A stretch of DNA of 64,000 nucleotides from Heliocybe sulcata (lineage: Eukaryota; Basidiomycota; Agaricomycetes; Gloeophyllales; Gloeophyllaceae): the NCBI GenBank assembly GCA_004369045.1, contig ML213513.1, positions 722,968 through 786,967 on the forward strand, read 5' to 3'. Both the position numbers and the translations under genes were made by a program. The first letter of the stretch is position 1, and each line of letters opens with the position of its first letter. The notes beneath the pieces are model-generated. The model had not been told where the DNA came from, did not search any database, and was given only the letters and a program-made list of their open reading frames with translations. This document shows, one piece after another, positions 43,247 to 54,329 of the stretch.

Positions 43247-45360
43247 ATGTCCGCAAACACCCCCGCCAACATCACCCAGGCTGCCGTTTCCGACGCCATC
43301 CGTATCGAGTCGGAGCGCGCTGCTGAGCAGATTGCGAACGCTACCGGTTCGACGGGCGGCGTCGACCTCCCTGACCTCAGTGCGAGTAAGTGCCTACATG
43401 CCTGAGGCGTTTCGCATGTCCTAACCAAATGCCGCAGAGGAAGCCAACAAGTTAGAAGGAGAGGAGCACAAGGCTCTGGGTTACCGCCCACCAAAGGGCT
43501 CGCTTGCTGCTGAAGCCAAGGCAGCAGCAGCACGCAACCCCGAGGGGTCTGGTGAGGAACTGAACCGTGCGGACCTGCGCCCGCTTGCAGAATTCGATGC
43601 TCAGAGAGTGGAGTAAGTAACCACTATAATTCCACGAGTACTCGGTAGCTGATGATAAGCTATGATAGATTGGAGCGCAACGCTGGAGCAGAGCCCGAAG
43701 CCGTCGTCGGCCACCTCACGGAGAGTAAGTAATTAGCTGCCTATTTTCATGTTATTTCCCTAACGTCAATTCTGTCGCAGAGGAGGCTCGCAAGCTGGAA
43801 TCTGAAGAACACAAGGCACTTGGTTACCGCCCACCAAAGGACTCAATTGCTGCTGAAGCAAAGTCAGTCGCGTCGAAGGAGCCGGGCTCCGGCCCGGAGC
43901 TCACACGGGCCGACCTCCGTCCAGTAGCGGAACTCGACGCTGCCCGCGTCGAGCTCGAGCGAAATGGCGTCCTCGGGGCGGCCGGCGCTGTTGATGGTAT
44001 CTCAGTCGGCTTCAGCGAGAAGGAGGCTCGCAAGCTGGAGAGCGAGGAACACAAAGCGCTTGGCTACCGCCCGCCGAAGGACTCGCTCGCTGCTGAGGCG
44101 ATGAGGGACGCTGCGCAGCACCCTGAGGGTACAGGAGGGCCTGAGCTCAACCGTGCGGAGCTGCGTGAGGTGGCAGAGGCTGACGCTGCACGGATTGAGG
44201 TTGAGAGAGGCACGGCTGATGCTGATGTGGTTGTCAACTTGGACGGTATCAGCGAGAAGGAGGCGAAGAAGTTGGAGAGTGAGGAGCATAAGGCTCTTGG
44301 GTACCGCCCACCGAAGGGTAGCCTTGCGGCCGAGGCGCAAGCTGAGGCGGCTAAGCATCCGGAGGGTGATGGCCGTGAGTTGAACAGGGCCGAGTTGAGG
44401 GAATTGGCTCAAGCCGACGCCGTCCTTGTCGAGTAAGCTTGCAATGCTCTGTGCGAAGATAAATCTCTAACGTTGCTCCTTCAGGGCTGAGCGATCGGAG
44501 CTCGATACTTCTTCCTCATCTCCAACCTCTTCGGCTCCTATCGACCTCAACAACATCAACGCAAAGGAAGCGCGCAAGCTCATGTCTGAGGAGCACAAGC
44601 TGCTCGGCCACCGCCCGCCTCCCGGCTCTTTGGCCGCTGAAGCGCAGTCTGCTGCCGCCAAGCATCCCGATGCCCCGGGCGCTGCTGGTGGTCGCGAGCT
44701 GAACCGGGCGGAGCTTCGCGAGGTCGCAGCCGAGGACGCTGCGCGCGTCGAGGAGACTGGTGAGCCCACGCTTCGCAGAGGCAGCCGTGGAAGCAGAGGC
44801 AGCCAGGGCAGTGCGGGCCGTATCAGCCCTACTGGTTTGACCGGCGCTGCAGCAAAGGTCGACCTCGAGAAGATCAGTGCCAGTGAGTGATTTGCTCGCG
44901 CTCGTAGGGAGCGAGGTCGGGAGCGACGACTGACAGGTGATATTTTGCAGAAGAGGCACGGAAGCTCATGTCTGAGGAGCACAAGATTCTTGGGTACCGG
45001 CCGCCTCCTGGCTCCCTTGCCGCCGAGGCACAGTCTGCCGCCGCTAAGCACCCTGAAGGCGTCGCCCCCAAGAAGGACCTTAACCGGAAGGAGCTGCGGG
45101 AGGCTGCCCTTGAGGACGCTGCCCGGATTGAGTCTGAGCGGCTGTCGCAGTCTCCGGGGTCTGTCGCGTCTGATGGTGCTGTGAGCGGTGCGGTGTCGGG
45201 GAATATTGATTTGGAGAATGTGACGGTGGGGCAGGCGAGGGAGCTGCAGAGTGAGGAGCAGAGGATTTTGGGGTATAGGCCGCCGAGGGAGTCGATTGCG
45301 GCTGCTGCGCAGAGTATGGTGGATAGGATGGAGAGTGCGCCGAGGGGGATTCAGGTGTGA
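43247..45360 (+). CDS. SMP (seed maturation protein)-like repeat protein
   Basis: Six exons (43247-43385, 43438-43612, 43669-43724, 43781-44432, 44485-44882, 44951-45360), all GT-AG, joined frame 609 aa. It contains seven repeats of about 55 residues. Six are built as (E/M)SEEHKxLGYRPPxGSLAAEAxxxA, then a Glu/Asp/Gly linker and ELNRAELREVAExDAARVE; the seventh is shortened. The core resembles the SMP domain of plant LEA-type seed proteins, which also occurs in fungi. Composition is Ala/Glu/Arg-rich, hydrophilic and helical, with no signal or membrane span. A stress or desiccation-protective role is plausible from the family but not shown. A Ser/Arg/Gly linker (RGSRGSRGSQGS) separates repeats 5 and 6. 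Intron positions repeat with the protein repeats. A fragment of its last exon recurs at 49.5 kb. Confidence 0.85.
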
Positions 45361-45563
45361 AGCCTCGAGGAGAAGGGGAAGTAAAAAAGCAATGTGTATA
45401 ATAGGTTTCGTTGTATTTGTGTTTGGAGGGTGATAGTGAATGTATGATTAGTATAATGAAGTAATATCCACTTATTATTGTCAGGTGTGCGTTTCGTCTA
45501 GAGGGTGTTAGTGTATGCGCGTAGAAGAGGAGTCTAGTTGGCGAAGAGCGGGGCAACTTAATC

Positions 45564-45914
45564 TTAATAAGGGTATCCTCCTACCGAATATGGTTGACGT
45601 GTGTTTTCTCCAGCTTTACCGGTCGACTCGTCGCTGCTTTGTGCCCGTACTGCCTGACGCTGTTGCCTTCCTCGAGCTCTGGGTACTACATGGCTAACAG
45701 GCTGGCTTCCGCGTTCTACGTCGGCGTGGACGGGTCGAGCTGTGGAAAGCGAGAATTGTGGAGAACGACGGAAGAAGGCGTCTGCGCCAGTCAAGACGCC
45801 TGAGATCAAACAAGACAGTGCGAACTTAGTCGATTGGTTTCTCGAAGAATGAGAAAGCAGAGGTGGGGTTCGGGTGGATTGAAAGCAGGAGGTGATTGCG
45901 TAGCGCGTAAGCAT
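45564..45914 (-). pseudogene. Possible decayed small gene, unit I
   Basis: The minus frame reads MLTRYAITSCFQS...CLISGVLTG...QSSDESTGK. Unit II keeps MLTRYAITSAFKL and QSSDESTGK but in broken frames (about 50630-50230). This suggests an old small gene between SMP and G; no family is recognised. Confidence 0.25.
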
Positions 45915-46709
45915 GAGACGGTTGGATGTGAGCGCTTGGATTATTGAATGCGACCCCTTGGGAAGTTAACAGACGGTTGGCTTCTAGAGTCGCTCTCTAG
46001 TCGAATATGGGGGGCATGTGTGATACCTGTATGCGTAGACTCGCAAGATGTGTGCACTGCCAAGGATGCCGGGAAGACTAGGAATCCCGTGTTCGTCGAT
46101 ACATGGCACTTAGGTACGCCCGCCTGCGGTGATAGTCGCTGGTAGGAGTACTGAAGCAGGTGTACAGTACGAGTCCAGCCTTCCTGCCTGTGGCCTTGCT
46201 GTTGACGTCGATGGAGGAATGCTGGAACTGACACTCAAGAGATCTGACCAGCTGAACTGTTTGTGCACTGGGGAAAGTTGCAGGGGATCCAGCGGTAGAT
46301 CGTGGTTCCCGTTTCGGTAAGGCTCCTGCCGTGTCTGATATACTGCCTAGCACGACTGTCTGGACCGTGGATGCCCTTCTAATCAGGGTGCATAGCGACA
46401 ATCAGCGCCGCCCTTCGTATTCCAGATGTTCGCCTTGCTGGTTATGCTTCCGGCCGCGCATGGAGTGGTCACGATCCCGTCGCCGTGGGTCGAGACATGG
46501 CCAATGGGTCCTCACCTTGTGGTGTCCGTACGCGGCGCTGGTATGGCGTATGGTGCAGGATCTGTTGTCGGTCCGCGCAATTGGGCGAGATATGAGCATA
46601 ACCATGGCATGACGATGGCGCTGCATAGACGGCATATGACAGAAGGTAAAGACGAATGCATAAATCGATCCATCCACTTCCCCTCTGGTATCATTCCGTC
46701 TCCCCTCTA

Positions 46710-47330
46710 TCAGGCTTTCGTAGCCTCCACCACTACCTCGCTCTTGGAGCCCTTGGTCTCGGGCACGGTTATTGAGTCTGTAAGGTTTGCGGGCTTGATG
46801 ACCGTTTCCAGGGCCTGAGGGTAGCCTCCCGGCTGCCCCACTCTCGGAGCTCTTGACCTCGGACACGGTTATTGGGTTTGCAAAGTTTGCGGGCTTGATA
46901 ATCGTCTCCAGAGCCTTAGGTAGCCGAGGGAGACATAGATCTTCGTCGTCGCCCTCGTCGTGCTGATCGAAGTCACGAATAGGTCTGCTGTCGTTCCTCG
47001 CCATGGAGTGGCATATGGGCGTAGCAATGACATTTCACATAGGCATAACTATGGTGGCGCACAGAGGGCGTACGATATAGAAGATCGAGAGGAACGCATA
47101 AGTCGATCCACCCACTTCCCGTCTGGTATCATCCGTCTCCCCGCCATCAGGCTTTCGTAGCCTCCACCGCCGCCCCGCTCTCGGAGCTCTTGGCCTCGGA
47201 CGCGTTTATCTTGTTCGCAGAGTCTGCGGGCTTGATGATCGTCTCCAACGCCTTGGGTAGCCGAGGGAGACATAGTTCTTCTTCGTCGCCCTCGTCGTCG
47301 TCGTCGAAGTCACGAACAGGTCTGTTGTCG
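46710..47330 (-). repeat. Extra copies of the last exon of the G gene
   Basis: Tandem fragments of the G-gene final exon with its 3' flank: one ending at 46710 (C-terminus only), one at about 46820-46980 (DEGDDEDLCLPRLPKALE), and one with stop at 47147 (DFDDDDEGDEEELCLPRLPK...VEATKA). Each is followed by a copied flank with GAGTGGCATATGGGC.TAGCAATGACATTTCA (47007, 47343). They lie just downstream of the full copy 1 and have lost the upstream exon. The period is about 340-450 bp. Confidence 0.65.
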
Positions 47331-47475
47331 TTCCTCGTCATTGAGTGGCATATGGGCATAGCAATGACATTTCATATAGGCATAACGACGTGGCGCGTAG
47401 ACGGCATATGACAGAAGACAAGGAGAAAAGAGAAAAGCATAAATCGATCCACCCATTTCCTCCCCAACCTTTCCA

Positions 47476-48032
47476 TCAGGCTTTGGTAGCCTCCGCCGCC
47501 GCCCCGCTCTCGGAGCTCTTGGCCTCGGACACAGTTGTATTGTTCGCAAGGTTTGCGGGCTTGATGACTGTTTCCAGGGCCTTGGGCAGCCGAGGGAGAC
47601 ATAGTTCTTCGTCGTCGCCCTCGTCGTCGTCGTCGAAGGCCGACTCGAAATCTTGGACACAGGCATCGAAGTCAACTCCGAGCTGACCCGCCTTAAACTA
47701 ACAAGGCATAAGCAGTGTTTATCATATGAGTGAGGACGGTACTCACATATTCAGGGATTTCAGTCTTCAGGCCATTGACGAAACTCGGGACCCTGAGCAC
47801 CTTAACAGGCGTCATCTGGAGTGCCGAGGGGTGCAGCTGAAGGGGGAGGAACGCTCGCATCAGTGTTCTCGTCAATACATCGAGAGGAACTTGCCATGTA
47901 CGCCGGCCTCCGCTTGCTCGGGGAGGACTTGGTAGGAGCTGCAGGGCGCTTCGGAGCGCCCGGAGCAGTTCTTCCGAGATTGGTGGCAGGCTTGGCAGGA
48001 GCACGACCAGGTGGCACGGTGTCCGACGACAT
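47476..48032 (-). CDS. Orphan acidic-tail protein G, copy 1
   Basis: ATG at 48032 (MSSDTVPPGRAPAKPATNL) opens a Pro/Ala/Lys-rich N-terminus. The final exon 47697-47476 encodes GVDFDACVQDFESAFDDDD, then LCLPRLPKALETVIKPAN and ends EATKA. A 49-bp GT-AG intron (47698-47746) precedes it after FVNGLKTEIPEY. The N-terminal frame and the FVNGLK frame differ, so one more intron is needed, most likely from GTACATGG to a CAG just before VPSFVNGLK; the exact acceptor is unsure. Roughly 130-150 aa. There is no known domain. Final-exon conservation across three copies supports a real protein. Confidence 0.5.
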
Positions 48033-49069
48033 TTTGAAGGTTGTGGCGGGAGTGGGGAACAGGCGATTTGCTATAGATGCTGGTAGGGCAGCGATCAGGA
48101 TGGAGAAACAATTCAGCTGACGGTGTCCTTTTATCATTAGCGCCCCCGATTTTTTCCGAGGTTCCGATTCTCCAGATAGTGCAGTTGATGGCAACGGAAG
48201 TCGTGCGTCTGATCCACGTTTTGGCGCGGAGGCTCGGGAGCCGCCGACGACGAACTTCAACCATCGTGTCACAGCCCGTATGCCCATTTCTTCTGTTCGC
48301 TCTTGGACGATTCGGCTGACGTGAGCTAGCATCTTCAAGTACTCGACATCTGCAGTAGTGGTGTCGATGTTATTGCCCGAAATGTGCGCTCGACAATGTC
48401 TCAGACGATGTGCAAGCCAGCAGACGCCGCAATCTTCGCTGATGACTCGACCTCGTGTTATCACGGACCCTTCTTAAAATTCGCACGAGTTTGGCCAAGT
48501 ATTACCGGCCGTCTGGCATCGCTTCTCAATCCTTGGTCTAGTCCGTTTTGCGTCTGATGCGCATTGTTCTTCTGACCCCCGGATTGGCAGGACATGAGGT
48601 TCGATGTTTAGTTTTTGCGCATAGGCGGCTGGATGGCCAGATGGGTCCATGTATTCCCTTCAACGGTACGTGAAGTATACTCGATATCGGCCCCTATCGC
48701 ACCGCTTCGTCGTCATCCACAACATCGTATTCGATGGCAAGGCAGCAGTAGAGAACGCGTCTATTATCGACAGCCTGTACAACCGAAGCCCGTGCCCATC
48801 TTCCATCTCAGAGGAGTCGATTCAATGTATCGATGAGTGACTAACAAGATTTACGGATGATTCCAACATTGGAGCAGAGGAGTGTGAGTGGTCTAGTGCT
48901 CGCCTGATGTCGCGTCCGACCCGTATTATCTCAGAGAAACACGTGACCGCGCATTTTTGACGCCCCCGAGCAACGTACAGCCTTGGCTAGACGACATTGC
49001 AAGTCTCACCCCCTCGTCAAAGTCATTTGAACGACGTGGCACGCTTGGTATCCCACGTCGGACATCGAC
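48033..49069. other. Promoter side of G copy 1
   Basis: Repeated in units II and III. The minus strand reads VEYLKMLAHVSRIVQERTEEMG and AVTRWLKFV here and similarly in unit II (RIVQERAEKM, AVTRWLKFV), but unit III has stops, so an upstream exon of G is possible and unproven. Confidence 0.4.
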
Positions 49070-49369
49070 GGTATGTGTCACCGCAAGGACTTGCAGTCGT
49101 AGAGGGGTTCAGTAGCTGGTACGCTATGATGGATCACGAGAAGAATTTGTTGTAAATGATGCGTGTAACATTTCACAGGCCATTTCCTAGGAGTCGGACT
49201 AGTCTCAAGACGTCCGACATTGCCATACCATCGAACCCTTCTGCGGGACTTGATCGCCAGACGCGGTAGGCATTCAGAATCGGTGATGTCCATGATTCAG
49301 GCTTATCCTCCTTTGAAACATAGGACATCCTCGAGACGCCCACAGGCGATGAGGTTCGTACCCCCTGTC

Positions 49370-49505
49370 AAGTGAGATATGAAGGTACCCGACTTGCGCA
49401 AGATCTGGCACTTTAGTGAAGGAAACCTCCGTTTTGTCTTCGTCTTCCTTGACAGAAGGGTCAGCATCGCAAATCACCTGCGGCTGCCACTTCCAACCTG
49501 TCCCC
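49370..49505 (-). pseudogene. Fragment of the end of ORF53
   Basis: The minus strand reads ADPSVKEDEDKTEVSFTKVPDLAQV, matching the C-terminus of ORF53 at 53185 (ADLSVKEDEDRMEVYFTKFPNLAEV). The similarity continues through the 3' flank (49070-49370 against about 52920-53210). The upstream part is missing; SMP-gene sequence begins within about 20 bp. Confidence 0.7.
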
Positions 49506-49514
49506 TCAGACTCG

Positions 49515-49770
49515 CTACCAATAGGCTGCCCTCGAGGACGCTGCCCATATTGATTCCAAGCGGCTGTCAGTCTCCGAGTTCTGTCGCGTCTGACGGTGCT
49601 GTGAGTCCTGGTATTGATTCGGAGGATGTGACAGTGGCACGTGGGGCAGGCGAGGGAGCTGCAAAGTGAGAAGCAGAGGATTTGGGGTATAGGCCGCAGA
49701 GCGAGTCGGTTGCGCAGAGTATGATGGATAGGATGGATAGTGTGCCGAGAGGGATCCAAAGGTGAAGCCA
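49515..49770 (+). pseudogene. Fragment of the last exon of the SMP-repeat gene
   Basis: Matches 45110-45365: ALEDAAHIDSKRLS against ALEDAARIESERLS, then GVGQAREL-like and RPP blocks with several small indels, and the same tail (MVDRM...PRGIQ) in altered frames. It is followed by the same 3' flank. It is a breakpoint relic of the segmental duplication. Confidence 0.75.
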
Positions 49771-51389
49771 AGAAGAGGGTAAAATCGAAGTAAAAGCACT
49801 CTGTACAGTAGGAGTTTTTGCGATTTGCATTCGTGTCTGTAGCATGGTCGTAGGGAATATTTGTATGAAATATTAGTATAATATGACATGAAGTTATCGT
49901 CGTCGGTTGAGGTGAATTTAGTGTGCATTAACCTCTTTTAAAGGTGTCGATGCTATACTTAACCTTCATTAATCTTTGATCCATGCTTCATATATACATA
50001 TTCGAATAAAGCATGCACATTGTGGCAAAAATCAAGCCAAGGCCGCCAAGTGGTGAAAAATACTCGATTCTTCAAACGAGCGGTGATAGAGTCTAAGATA
50101 CATCTGAACCAGCTTGTAACCCATACTTTCACTGTATAGGATAGCGCATGGACGTGGTGTTGCTAAAAACGACATTTCTAGACTTCAGGAAAGAGCAAAG
50201 CAGCTCAGGCTGGCGCGCGATTACAAGAGAAATTCGGGTGGCGAAGAGCGGGCCAACTTGATAAGGTTATGCTCTTGCCTGATATGGTTGACGTGCTGTG
50301 TTTTTCTCCTGGTTCTTTTACCGGTCGACTCGTCGCTGCTTTGTGCCTGTGCTGCCTGATATTGCTGCCTTCCCCTGACTTTATTCTTCTAGGAGGACCT
50401 TTCTGCGTCCTCTGTCGGCGTGGACAGTTCAGATGCGGAAAGCGAGACTCGTACAGGAAGATGGGCGATTTTGACAATCAAGACGCCCAAGATCAAACAG
50501 GACAGTGGGAGCAGAGTTAATTAGTTTTTCGAGGAAGGTGTGGTGTTGCAACAGGTGTATGAGATGCAGCACTTGCCTCGGGGACTGGGTTAGCTTGAAA
50601 GCGGAGGTGATTGCGTAGCGGGTAAGCATGAGACTGTTGGATTTGACCTTTTATGAATATAACAGATAAGTAGTTTCCACAATTGTTCGTCAGGTGAAGG
50701 CTGTGGGCCATGCGCCACAAGTTGTCCGTCCGGCCGAGGATGCCAGAAGACTATGACAGAGGGATACTGTGGCGATCGTGCCAGTATTGCATAAATCGGT
50801 CTTGAAATGTACGCCCGCAGGCACTGAGACTGCTGGTAGGAGCACTGATGCTTCTTCCTTGCAGGTGTGAAGTACGAGCTCAGCCTTCAGCGTCCTTGCC
50901 CTTGGCGTCAATAGAGGAATGTAGGAACTAGCCAAGAAATACCTCGAAATCCCTCGTGCGCCGGTGAAAGCCATAAGCAAGCGGTAAATCATGATTCCCG
51001 TTTCGGCAAGGCTCCTGCCGCATCTGATATACTGCCTAGCACGAATATCTGGACCACGGCCGCCCTTCCAATCAGGGTACATAGCGACAATCAGCGCCCC
51101 CCTTCGCATTCTAGATGTTCGCCATGCCGGTTATGCTTCCGGCCGCGCAGGAAGTGCTCACCGTCGATACAGGCGAATGGCCGCACGCGGCTTTCGTACG
51201 GAGTATGGTGCGGGATCCGTTATCGTTCTGCGCCATAGGGCGAGTGTGGGCATAGCAATGGCATATCATAAAAATCATATAGGCGTAACGACGGTGGCGC
51301 ATAGAAGTCATACGGCATGGAAGATAAAGAGAAACGTGTAATACAATCCGCCTGATTCCCCTCCAACCTCCCTCGGCCCCTCCTCCCCA
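49771..51389. other. Duplicated flank, tandem unit II
   Basis: Homologous to about 45370-47475. It lacks the mini-array of extra last exons seen in unit I. No intact gene. Confidence 0.5.
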
Positions 51390-51950
51390 TCAGGCTTTGG
51401 TAGCCTCCACGGCCGCTCCGCTCTCGGAGCTCTTGGCGTCGGACACGATTATTGGGTTCGTAGAGTCTGCGGGCTTGATGGCCGTCTCCAACGCTTTGGG
51501 CAGCCGAGGGAGACATAGTTCGTCTTCGTCGCCCTCGTCATCGTCGTCGAAGGCCGACTCGAAGTCATGCGCACAGGCATCGAAGTCAACTCCGGGCTGA
51601 CCCGTCTTGAACTATGTACCCAGGCATAAGCACTGTTTATCGCATGAGTGACGATGTTACTCACGTATTCTGGGACCTTATCCTTCAGGCCATTGACGAA
51701 CTCTGGGACCCTGAGCACCTCGACGGGCGTCGTCTGGAGCGCCGAGCGGGGCAGCTGAAGGGGACGGAACGCTCGCGTCAGTGCTCTCGTCAATACACTG
51801 AGACGAACTCGCCATGTACGCCGGCCTCCGCTTGCTCGGGGAGAAATTGGCAGGGGCGGCAGGGCGCTTCGGAGCGCCCGGAGCAGCTCTTCCGACATTG
51901 GTGGGAGGCTTGGTGGGGGCACCGTGAGGGGGCACGGTGTTCGACGACAT
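51390..51950 (-). CDS. Orphan acidic-tail protein G, copy 2
   Basis: ATG at 51950 (MSSNTVPPHGAPTKPPTNVG). Final exon 51611-51390 encodes FKTGQPGVDFDACAHDF, ELCLPRLPKALETAIKP and ends VEATKA. It is preceded by a 53-bp intron (51612-51664) after FVNGLKDKVPEY. As in copy 1, the N-terminal frame must be joined to the FVNGLKDK frame by an intron from the GTACATGG site, or the protein starts in the other frame at MSEELLRALRSALPP, which is also open to the same donor. An acidic stretch (DDDDEGDEDE) precedes LCLPRLPK. Function unknown. Confidence 0.5.
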
Positions 51951-53184
51951 GGTGAAGGTAGTAGCGAGAGCGGGAGAGAGGTGATTGCTATAGATGCTGG
52001 TGGGGCAGCGATCAGGATGGAGAAACAATCCAACTGACGGTGTCCTTTTTCATCATTAGCGCGCCCGATTTTTTCCGAGGTTCCGAAGAACGAGATAGTG
52101 CAACGAAAGTCGTGCGTCTGATCCACGTTTCGGCGCGAAGACTCGGAAGTCGCCGACGAACTTCAGCCATCGTGTCACAGCCCGTACGACCATTTTCTCT
52201 GCTCGCTCTTGGACGATTCGCCTGACACGAGTTGGCATTTTCAAGTACTCGACGTCTTCAGCAATGCGGTCGATATTCTGTCTCGAAATGTGCTCTCGCC
52301 GATGTCTCAGACGACGAGCAAGTCAGCGGACGCCGCAATTTTCGCTGATGACTCAACCTCGTGTTACCACGGACCCTTCCTAATCTTCGCACGATTTTGG
52401 TCAAGTATCACCGGCTGTCTGGCATCGCTTCTCATTTCTGAGTCTAGTCCGTTTTGCCTCTGATGCGCACTGTCCTTCTGACCCTCAGATTGTCAGGACA
52501 TGAGGTTGGATAATTATCTCTAAGGGGCCTTTTGCATGCAGGCGGCTGGATGGCCAGATGGGTCCATGTATCTTCCTCGCCGGTACTCGACATATACTCG
52601 ATATCGGCCCGTATCGCACCGCTTCGTCATCATCCACGACGTCGTTTTCGATGGCGAGGCAGCAGTAGAGAACGCGTCTATTATCAACAGCCCTTACAAC
52701 CCCTTCTCTGCTCAAAAGGTCTCACCGAGCACTCAGCCAAGATTAACTGATTCCACCGCTCATTAGAACGTTTGAGAAGAGGAGTGTGAGTGGTCTATTG
52801 CTCGCCTGACGTCGCGCCCGACCCGTATTATCTCAGGGAAACACGTGACCGCGAATTTGCTTCCGCTGCATGCCTTGGCTAGATGCCGAGTCTCGCGAGT
52901 CTCACGTCCTCACTAAAGTCATCGGCGATATGTCTCACCGCAAGGAGATGCAATCGTAGTGGGATTCAGTAGCTGGTGCGGTATAATGAATTATGAGAAG
53001 AACCCGTTGTAAATGATGGGTGCAACATTTGATAGGTCATGCCCCAGTTAATATTCAGACTGGTCTCGGAACCGTATCTTCTTCAGTATGCATGAGACAG
53101 GCTCGGACGCGAAAACAGAAGCTGATAGTAAGTCTTGGAGACGTTCATAGGCAAGGTCGTCTGTGCATTCTGTCAACTGAGATA
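51951..53184. other. Promoter side of G copy 2 and 3' flank of ORF53
   Basis: Repeats blocks of units I and III (CCCGATTTTTTCCGAGGTTC at 52067; GCGGCTGGATGGCCAGATGG at 52542). No separate gene supported. Confidence 0.45.
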
Positions 53185-54160
53185 TTAAGGTAGCGGGACT
53201 TCTGCGAGATTTGGAAATTTTGTGAAGTAAACCTCCATTCTGTCTTCGTCTTCCTTGACAGAAAGGTCCGCACCCCAAATCCCTCTCCAATCCATACCTG
53301 TGACACCTCCTTCAGGTTCGTCATACTGGAATATCACGCTGGCTTCCAAGCGAGCAATCTGAACGCCTCTAGCCACTATGTTCCAGGACCTTTCCTCGAA
53401 TGGCGGGATGATCATATACGGCAGGCCGGTAAAGTCCCCATTTGGGGATGAAGGAGTGATACGACAGAAGACGGTCCACGGACGAGGCAGCACGACGTAT
53501 AGGGCATCGTCCCGTGGCTCTGGAGTTATGAAAGAGCTTCCGAGAAGAGACTTGTAGAATCCGGGGCACTCCTTGGGCAATGCGGAGTAAGTGCGAGCTT
53601 CGCCTTGAAGCGGACAAACAGTGGCGTTGCCGTATCCAGGGTCCGTATAGCGGACAACGTAGGCGGAGCACTTCTGTGTTTCTGTAGCCGCAGCGCCATT
53701 GACGCCGAAGGTGCGATGTACGGGATCGGTTGCGCTTGATGGCACGTTGTGGAACATGGCTGTTGGTCCTGCATGTTCGCGGAAAGCAGCGAGCGAGGGA
53801 TTACCTTGGTACCTGAGTGTATATCAGCAGACTCTAAGACTCCCAGATGGTCGCTCACCTCACATCCCGGTCAGGATGCTTTTTCAGCCCAAGTAACTCT
53901 TCCAGCGCACGGAAAGTGATAATGGAAGCAGCGACGTTCCCTGTTCTACGAGGCGATAGAAGTCAGGTGTCCTTGTTGCCAAGTGAATCCACTGGGAGCG
54001 TGCACAGTACTGTACTGCACATCCGACGTAGGAGTCGAAATCCGATGAGGGGAGAACGCGTCCCTCCAAAGCCGAAGCTACTGGGCCCACAGAAATGGGA
54101 TCCTGCCCAGGCGACGGGTGAGGTCTGCTTCGTTCGAAAGCCAGCGATAACGAGCACAAG
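53185..54160 (-). pseudogene. ORF53: orphan gene, probably frameshifted near its 5' end
   Basis: The main exon runs from about 53813 to the stop at 53185: YQGNPSLAAFREHAGP, MFHNVPSSATDPVHRTFG, PWTVFCRITPSSPNGDF, EERSWNIVARGVQIARLEA, GMDWRGIWGADLSVKEDED. A GTGAGC...CTCAG intron joins it to ITFRALEELLGLKKHPDRD. Upstream, GCAVQYCARSQWIHLATRTP and DFYRLVEQ look like the preceding protein but are one frame off, as if one base were lost near 53940; a missed intron is the other explanation. No signal peptide or family is recognised. A 3' fragment recurs at 49.4 kb. Confidence 0.45.
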
Positions 54161-54329
54161 AATATACCGCTGCAGTTAACACACGCCGCATCTCCGCGAA
54201 TCGAACTGTTATCAGGTTCGTTGAGAAGTCAGCAGGGAGTGATTAACCCCTTCTTTGGGGAGGGGCATATATTTCTCGCGATGGCCTAGAGTCAGACGCA
54301 GGTTGAGCGCAGCAGGAGCTTGGTACTGA

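Larger units (their letters stand above)
45490..49510. repeat. Tandem unit I of the G-gene array
   Basis: First of three units. Shared blocks are GTCGACTCGTCGCTGCTTTG (45622, matched at about 50325), TGCGTAGCG.GTAAGCATGAGAC, GTGCATAGCGACAATCA (46389, 51070, 55255), the minus-strand G gene, CCCGATTTTTTCCGAGGTTC (48147, 52067, 56300) and TATTATCTCAG.GAAACACGTGAC (48925, 52827, 57090). It ends in a fragment of ORF53. Confidence 0.7.

Noticed and set aside
52209-52463. Plus-strand open frame repeated upstream of G copies 2 and 3
   Set aside because: Unit I has shifts in the same place and the composition looks non-coding. It is probably shared promoter DNA.
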